Shown here piece by piece: positions 30,985 through 34,465 of a DNA stretch of 34,465 nucleotides; position 1 is the stretch's first letter, and every line of letters starts with the position of its first letter. The DNA lies in the NCBI GenBank assembly GCA_947451475.1, contig CANFZC010000024.1:1-34465 (forward strand). Reading direction: 5' to 3'. A model generated the notes under the pieces. The model ran no database searches, was not told the origin of the DNA, and was given only the letters and a program-made list of their open reading frames with translations. The stretch is from Flavobacteriaceae bacterium. GTDB taxonomy: Bacteria; Bacteroidota; Bacteroidia; Flavobacteriales; Flavobacteriaceae. The translations under genes were made by a program, and so were the position numbers.

Positions 30985-31516
30985 AGGCGATAAGGTATCG
31001 GTGTTAGACGATGCCATTGATGGGGTAGTCATTGAGGTTAAAGGTACAGAGGTAATCATTGAAACCACTGACGGTTTTAATATGAGCTTCAAGAGCCATG
31101 AACTTATTAAAACAGAAGGCAATAGTGCGATGAATTTTAGTTTTAATAAAAATCAAGTGATCAGTGAGAAGGAAATAGCGAAGCCTAATTATATAAATAA
31201 AGATAAGAAATCTAAAAAAGAAATCCCCGTACCAGAGTTCGATTTACACATCGAAAAGCTTGTTAAGAGTTTTAAAGGGATGAGTAACTACGAAATTCTT
31301 ACCTTACAATCAGAGACAGCCAAAAAACATGTAGAATTTGCACTCAGAAATAGAATTCCTAAGATTGTATTTATACATGGAGTAGGAGATGGGGTATTAA
31401 AATCGGAGATTGATTTTATGTTAGGAAGGTATCCCAACATATCTTTTCAAGATGCAAACTATCAGAAGTATGGTTTAGGTGCTACAGAAATCTATTTCAA
31501 ACAGAATACAAAATAA
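30974..31516 (+). CDS. Smr/MutS-domain protein with N-terminal DUF2027-like region
   Basis: A 180-residue protein. The N-terminal part (residues 1-45) reads as a small beta-barrel (GDKVSVLDDAIDGVVIEVKG). A charged linker leads to the Smr domain (about 90-180) with FDLHIEKL, the HGVGDGVLKSEI glycine motif, and YGLGATEIYF. Smr domains are nucleases or RNA-binding modules; this one keeps the DLH and HGxG features. It is the second gene of the unit with the small membrane protein and is followed by a strong terminator. Confidence 0.88.
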   Translation: MLTKGDKVSVLDDAIDGVVIEVKGTEVIIETTDGFNMSFKSHELIKTEGNSAMNFSFNKNQVISEKEIAKPNYINKDKKSKKEIPVPEFDLHIEKLVKSFKGMSNYEILTLQSETAKKHVEFALRNRIPKIVFIHGVGDGVLKSEIDFMLGRYPNISFQDANYQKYGLGATEIYFKQNTK

Positions 31517-31545
31517 AAAAAGTCCCGATGAAAATCGGGACTTTT
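31516..31545. terminator. terminator between Smr gene and Thr-rich gene
   Basis: Stem AAAAAGTCCCGAT / ATCGGGACTTTTT (13 bp) with GAAA loop, usable on both strands between convergent genes. Confidence 0.93.
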
Positions 31546-31595
31546 TATTTTCCAAAACTAACCAAATTATATTGAAACATAATTTTAATAATTAA

Positions 31596-31958
31596 TTAAG
31601 CTACTGCGCTTTCTTGACCAACTACTTTTTTCAAAAATGATCTAACCAATACACTGTTTGTGTTAACACCAGCATTGATTAATTGTTTTTTACCGAAGTT
31701 AGTAGCGGTAGTTTTAACACCGTTAGTGTTAGTCTCTCCCATTAACCAAGCCGCAACATCCATAGTAGCGATTCCGTTTTCAGTAGCCATAACTGTAGTA
31801 GCTTCTTTAGCAACTGTTACTTGAGTAGTTGTTGTAGTCAAAACCGTAGTAGTAGTGTTTTGAGCAAATACTCCTGTTGAAGACAATACTAATAATACGA
31901 ACAAAACAAATAATCTGAAGTTTGTTGTTTGAGCTGATGTGTTAGTAGTTGTTGTCAT
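31596..31958 (-). CDS. Thr-rich small secreted protein
   Basis: A 120-residue protein. The N-terminus MTTTTNTSAQTTNF is hydrophilic and Thr-rich, followed by a hydrophobic signal-like segment (about 15-32) ending TGVFAQ. After that comes a Thr/Val-rich segment (NTTTTVLTTTTTQVTV) and a C-terminal part with AWLMGETNTNGVKTT and RSFLKKVVGQESAVA. I do not recognise a family. The gene has a TAGTTTTG box upstream at 31991-31998 and shares the terminator at 31516-31545. Whether it is lipidated or stays attached is unknown; no Cys is present. Confidence 0.6.
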   Translation of the reverse strand: MTTTTNTSAQTTNFRLFVLFVLLVLSSTGVFAQNTTTTVLTTTTTQVTVAKEATTVMATENGIATMDVAAWLMGETNTNGVKTTATNFGKKQLINAGVNTNSVLVRSFLKKVVGQESAVA

Positions 31959-31990
31959 AATTGCGAATGTTTTTGTTGTTATTTCTGATT

Positions 31991-31998
31991 CAAAACTA
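31991..31998 (-). promoter_or_regulatory. -7 promoter box of the Thr-rich gene
   Basis: On the minus strand the box reads TAGTTTTG, a match to TAnnTTTG, 32 bases upstream of the ATG. No -33 TTG is present at standard spacing. Confidence 0.5.
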
Positions 31999-32133
31999 CG
32001 GTGAGAGTTCTCTGGGAGGAAATTTTTTCGATAACTAACCCCAAAACTCGTTTAAAGCACAAAACCAATGAATTCGGGGGTTTTAAGCGTTTTTTTGTTG
32101 CACTTAATCTATAAAATGTTAAAAAAACATGCA

Positions 32134-32207
32134 TTTCATCGATGAAAAACCAATAAGTTCTATGAACTGCATTATTGGTTTTACTATCATCGGGTTAAAT
32201 GACCGAT
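32134..32207. other. hairpin-rich stretch in the divergent Thr-rich / STAS-like intergenic region
   Basis: The 299-base gap 31959-32257 has no ORF but holds three dyads: TTTCATCGATGAAA (32134-32147), AAAACCAATAA / TTATTGGTTTT (32146-32156 and 32172-32182) with an inner GTTCTATGAAC, and ATCGG / CCGAT (32189-32193 and 32203-32207). It may be a small RNA or a structured leader of the + strand gene; no promoter for it is clear. Confidence 0.45.
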
Positions 32208-32257
32208 TAGTGACAAAAACTTAGTAAATTAGCCTCATAATTAAATTAATACTTAAA

Positions 32258-32590
32258 ATGAAGGTTGATCAAAAGGGACATACTACTATCATTAAAAACA
32301 CTCAAGGAAGCACAGCTGAGTTTCTACAAAAGCTATCTCATGAGTTTTCGACGTTTCAAAAGCAAAATTTGATTCTTGATTTGACGCATGATAAAGACTT
32401 GACCATGGATGGTATTAAATTGTTTTCAGATTTAATTAAGTCCCATAAAAAAGTAAAGAAGTCAATGGTATTAGTGTCTGATCGTGTGGATTTTAATTCT
32501 GTTCCCAAAAGCATTATAGTAGTACCTACTATATTAGAAGCGCATGATCTTATTGAAATGGACGAAATCGAACGCGACTTAGGTTTTTAA
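32258..32590 (+). CDS. STAS-like small protein
   Basis: A 110-residue soluble protein. Its pattern, KNTQGSTAEFLQKLSHEF, NLILDLTHDKDL, GIKLFSDLIKSHKK and SMVLVSDRVDFNSVP, resembles a STAS-type (anti-sigma-antagonist-like) alpha/beta fold, without a recognised phosphorylatable Ser. In Flavobacteriia it commonly precedes the RNase Z gene (from memory). The gap to rnz is only 5 bases. Function unknown. Confidence 0.65.
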   Translation: MKVDQKGHTTIIKNTQGSTAEFLQKLSHEFSTFQKQNLILDLTHDKDLTMDGIKLFSDLIKSHKKVKKSMVLVSDRVDFNSVPKSIIVVPTILEAHDLIEMDEIERDLGF

Positions 32591-32595
32591 AAGCA

Positions 32596-33504
32596 ATGAA
32601 ATTAACGATCCTAGGTTGCTACGCAGCCACTCCAAGAACCATTACCAATCCGACTGCTCAAGTACTAGAAATAAGAAACCGAATGTTTCTAATTGACTGT
32701 GCTGAAGGAACACAAGTTCAATTGCGCAAGAACAAACTTAGATTTTCAAAAATCAATCACATCTTTATTTCGCATCTCCATGGAGATCACTTTTATGGAT
32801 TGATAGGTTTAATTTCAACTTTTATGTTGTTGAACCGTCAAACGGATTTACATGTCTACGGTCCCAAAGGAATTAAAGAGCTTATCTTGTTGCAATTGAG
32901 GCTTGGGAACTCTTATACAGGATACAATTTGTATTTTCATGAACTCGAGTCTAAGAAAAGCGAAGTGATTTTTGAAGACGAAAAAGTAGTAGTGAAAACC
33001 ATTCCACTCCAACACCGGATTTATACGAACGGATTTTTATTCCAAGAAAAGGTTGGAGACCGTAAACTTAATTTGGATGCCGTTAACAAGTATAGTATCG
33101 ATTCCTGTTATTTTCAAAAAATAAAAAACGGGAAAGACCTAACTACAGAAAACGGTACTACAATTCCAAATGTCGAATTAACCTTTGATCCAATTCCGCC
33201 TAAAAGCTATGCGTTTTGCAGCGATACCGTCTATGATGAATCTATTATTCCAATTATAAAGAATGCTGATGTACTTTATCATGAAAGCACTTTTCTTGAA
33301 TCGGAGGCAGACAAAGCTGAAAAAACGATGCATAGTACTGCAAAAGAAGCAGCTACCATTGCATTAAAAGCAAATGTTAAGCATTTGGTACTTGGACATT
33401 ATAGCACCCGTTACAGTGATATCGAACATTTTAAAAAGGAAGCTGAATTTATTTTTTCAAACACACTTTTAGCGGATGATGGAAAAATTTTTGATTTTGA
33501 TTAG
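32596..33504 (+). CDS. rnz: ribonuclease Z
   Basis: A 302-residue metallo-beta-lactamase-fold endonuclease that cuts tRNA precursors after the discriminator base. The Zn-binding motif is H60-L-H62-G-D64-H65 in SHLHGDHFYGL. Later ligands are in FCSDTVYDES and LVLGHYSTRY. The N-terminal GCYAATPRTITNPTA resembles bacterial RNase Z. The length fits the short (RNase ZS) form. It starts 5 bases after the STAS-like gene, and pdxH follows 27 bases after its stop. Confidence 0.95.
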   Translation: MKLTILGCYAATPRTITNPTAQVLEIRNRMFLIDCAEGTQVQLRKNKLRFSKINHIFISHLHGDHFYGLIGLISTFMLLNRQTDLHVYGPKGIKELILLQLRLGNSYTGYNLYFHELESKKSEVIFEDEKVVVKTIPLQHRIYTNGFLFQEKVGDRKLNLDAVNKYSIDSCYFQKIKNGKDLTTENGTTIPNVELTFDPIPPKSYAFCSDTVYDESIIPIIKNADVLYHESTFLESEADKAEKTMHSTAKEAATIALKANVKHLVLGHYSTRYSDIEHFKKEAEFIFSNTLLADDGKIFDFD

Positions 33505-33531
33505 TAACTTTACCGATAGAATTAATAAATA

Positions 33532-34176
33532 ATGAAAGACTTAAGTAATTATAGAAAATCATACGATAAAAGCGAACTGCTTGAAACTACTATTCCTGAA
33601 GATCCAATCAATCTGTTTCATAAATGGTTTTATGAATTGGAGGAATTTGGGGGAAGCGAAGAAGTGAATGCGATGACGGTTTCTACTATTGGATTAGATG
33701 GTTTTCCTAAATCTAGAGTCGTACTGTTGAAGAAGTTTTTTGAAGAAGGCTTCATTTTCTATACCAATTATGATTCAGAAAAAGGCAAAGCTATTGCAAA
33801 CAATCCTAATGTTTGCCTTTCCTTTTTTTGGCATAGTATGGAACGTCAAGTGATCATTAAAGGAATTGCTGAGAAAACAGCTCCGAATATTTCAGATAAT
33901 TATTTTGATTCACGACCAGAAGGAAGTAAACTAGGCGCTATTGTTTCTCCTCAAAGTGAAGTTATTCCTTCGCGCGTATTTCTTGAAGATAAATTGAAAG
34001 TATTAGAGGCTGCCTTTGGAGGTAAAGCAATTCCAAGACCAGTAAATTGGGGTGGTTTTTTAGTCAGACCATTTGAAGTTGAATTTTGGCAAGGAAGGGC
34101 TAATCGATTACATGACAGAATACGCTATAAGCAGGAACAAGATTGGACATGGAAAATAGAAAGATTATCACCCTAA
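33532..34176 (+). CDS. pdxH: pyridoxamine 5'-phosphate oxidase
   Basis: A 214-residue FMN enzyme oxidising pyridoxine/pyridoxamine 5'-phosphate to PLP with O2. Typical segments are GLDGFPKSRVVLLKKF, FYTNYDSEKGKAIANNP, QVIIKGIAEKT, and the C-terminal EFWQGRANRLHDRIRYK, ending RLSP. The length matches the family. The gene is followed by a clear terminator. Confidence 0.96.
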   Translation: MKDLSNYRKSYDKSELLETTIPEDPINLFHKWFYELEEFGGSEEVNAMTVSTIGLDGFPKSRVVLLKKFFEEGFIFYTNYDSEKGKAIANNPNVCLSFFWHSMERQVIIKGIAEKTAPNISDNYFDSRPEGSKLGAIVSPQSEVIPSRVFLEDKLKVLEAAFGGKAIPRPVNWGGFLVRPFEVEFWQGRANRLHDRIRYKQEQDWTWKIERLSP

Positions 34177-34202
34177 AATTTTTAAGCCACACAATACTAT
34201 AT

Positions 34203-34231
34203 AAAACCGCTCTTCGGGGTGGTTTTTTTTT
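34203..34231 (+). terminator. terminator after pdxH with TTCG loop
   Basis: Stem AAAACCGCTC / GGGTGGTTTT (two G-U pairs) closed by a TTCG tetraloop, followed by a T-run to 34231. Confidence 0.88.
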
Positions 34232-34407
34232 GCTTTAAAGTTTACCTCATGAGCATAGTAATACCACCATGACAAGCTTATATGTAAGAATAATATAGTA
34301 TCAAATATAATTATTGTGTATTTCATCGATTTTATTTGTAACTTAATCGGTGTTTGACGTAATATTGTAGAAGAATATCAAACAATACGTTCTGTCATTA
34401 ATAATCA

Positions 34408-34465
34408 AATAAAGTGTTTGCCCCACATCTACTTTATTAAAAAACGTAACCAATAAAGTGTTTGC
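34408..34465 (+). repeat. direct 14-base repeat at the window end
   Basis: AATAAAGTGTTTGC occurs at 34408-34421 and again at 34452-34465, a 44-base period, cut by the window edge. Between the copies, ACTTTATT (34431-34438) is an inverted match to the repeat start. The rest of 34232-34407 is AT-rich and shows no gene. Confidence 0.45.

Noticed and set aside
32146..32182. Ordinary Rho-independent terminator
   Set aside because: The hairpin is in a region between divergent genes and its T-run is only four to five bases; it is listed as an unexplained dyad instead.
34408..34465. Possible CRISPR array at the window end
   Set aside because: The repeat is only 14 bases with one visible repetition and an inverted match inside the unit; no cas gene is in the window. 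It does not fit a normal 28-47 base repeat.

Overview
The window looks like chromosomal DNA of a Flavobacterium-type bacterium (phylum Bacteroidota). The base composition is AT-rich. Genes start without clear Shine-Dalgarno sequences. Many promoters carry the Bacteroidota -7 box TAnnTTTG. Several gene families are characteristic of Flavobacteriia: the DUF6452/DUF6048 pair, the CCC-motif membrane protein with DUF2752, the LETM1-related protein, and a cbb3 oxidase with short CcoQ and single-haem CcoP. No rRNA, tRNA, insertion sequence, prophage or convincing CRISPR array is visible, so this reads as ordinary core and accessory chromosome.

Layout. 1-4017 (+): end of a cbb3 cytochrome oxidase cluster (end of CcoO or fused CcoNO, then ccoQ, ccoP, ccoG, ccoH and a SafE/DsbD_2-type membrane protein). 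4029-6569 (-): oxygen-independent hemN, whose promoter carries an FNR-like palindrome, and ilvE. 6846-8498 (+): a DUF4920 protein, a cytochrome c'-like lipoprotein and mnmD. 8624-9485 (+): three tandem paralogous small ORFs. 9519-14385 (-): oxyR, an SbtA-type bicarbonate transporter, a lipoprotein beta-carbonic anhydrase, Sua5/TsaC, a DUF6671 zinc-ribbon protein and a 94-aa protein, with a divergent CbbR/CmpR-like LysR gene at 14479. 15399-21712 (-): a tightly packed TetR / ABC / HlyD / TolC export operon followed by a LETM1-related gene. 21841-26613 (-, one small + gene): a YdeI-like protein, lipoprotein Cu/Zn SOD, a hypothetical protein, the DUF6452/DUF6048 pair and RlmD. 26759-30025 (+): a DUF1697 protein, a divergent NRAMP transporter and rocD. 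30065-34176: small membrane proteins, a Smr protein, a Thr-rich secreted protein, a STAS-like protein with RNase Z, and pdxH.

How the genes fit together. The left end is a microaerobic respiration block: a high-affinity oxidase, its assembly factors, and anaerobic haem synthesis under a likely FNR-type control. The most interesting block is 9519-15402. It holds a bicarbonate importer, a predicted exported carbonic anhydrase, a bicarbonate-consuming enzyme (Sua5/TsaC), two uncharacterised proteins and two LysR regulators, one with the OxyR redox cysteines and one resembling the CbbR/CmpR inorganic-carbon regulators. I infer an inorganic-carbon supply module in a heterotroph, possibly linked to peroxide sensing. 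The export operon is also unusual because its ATPase has lost several canonical catalytic residues. Functions are read from motifs and family knowledge only; no database search was run.
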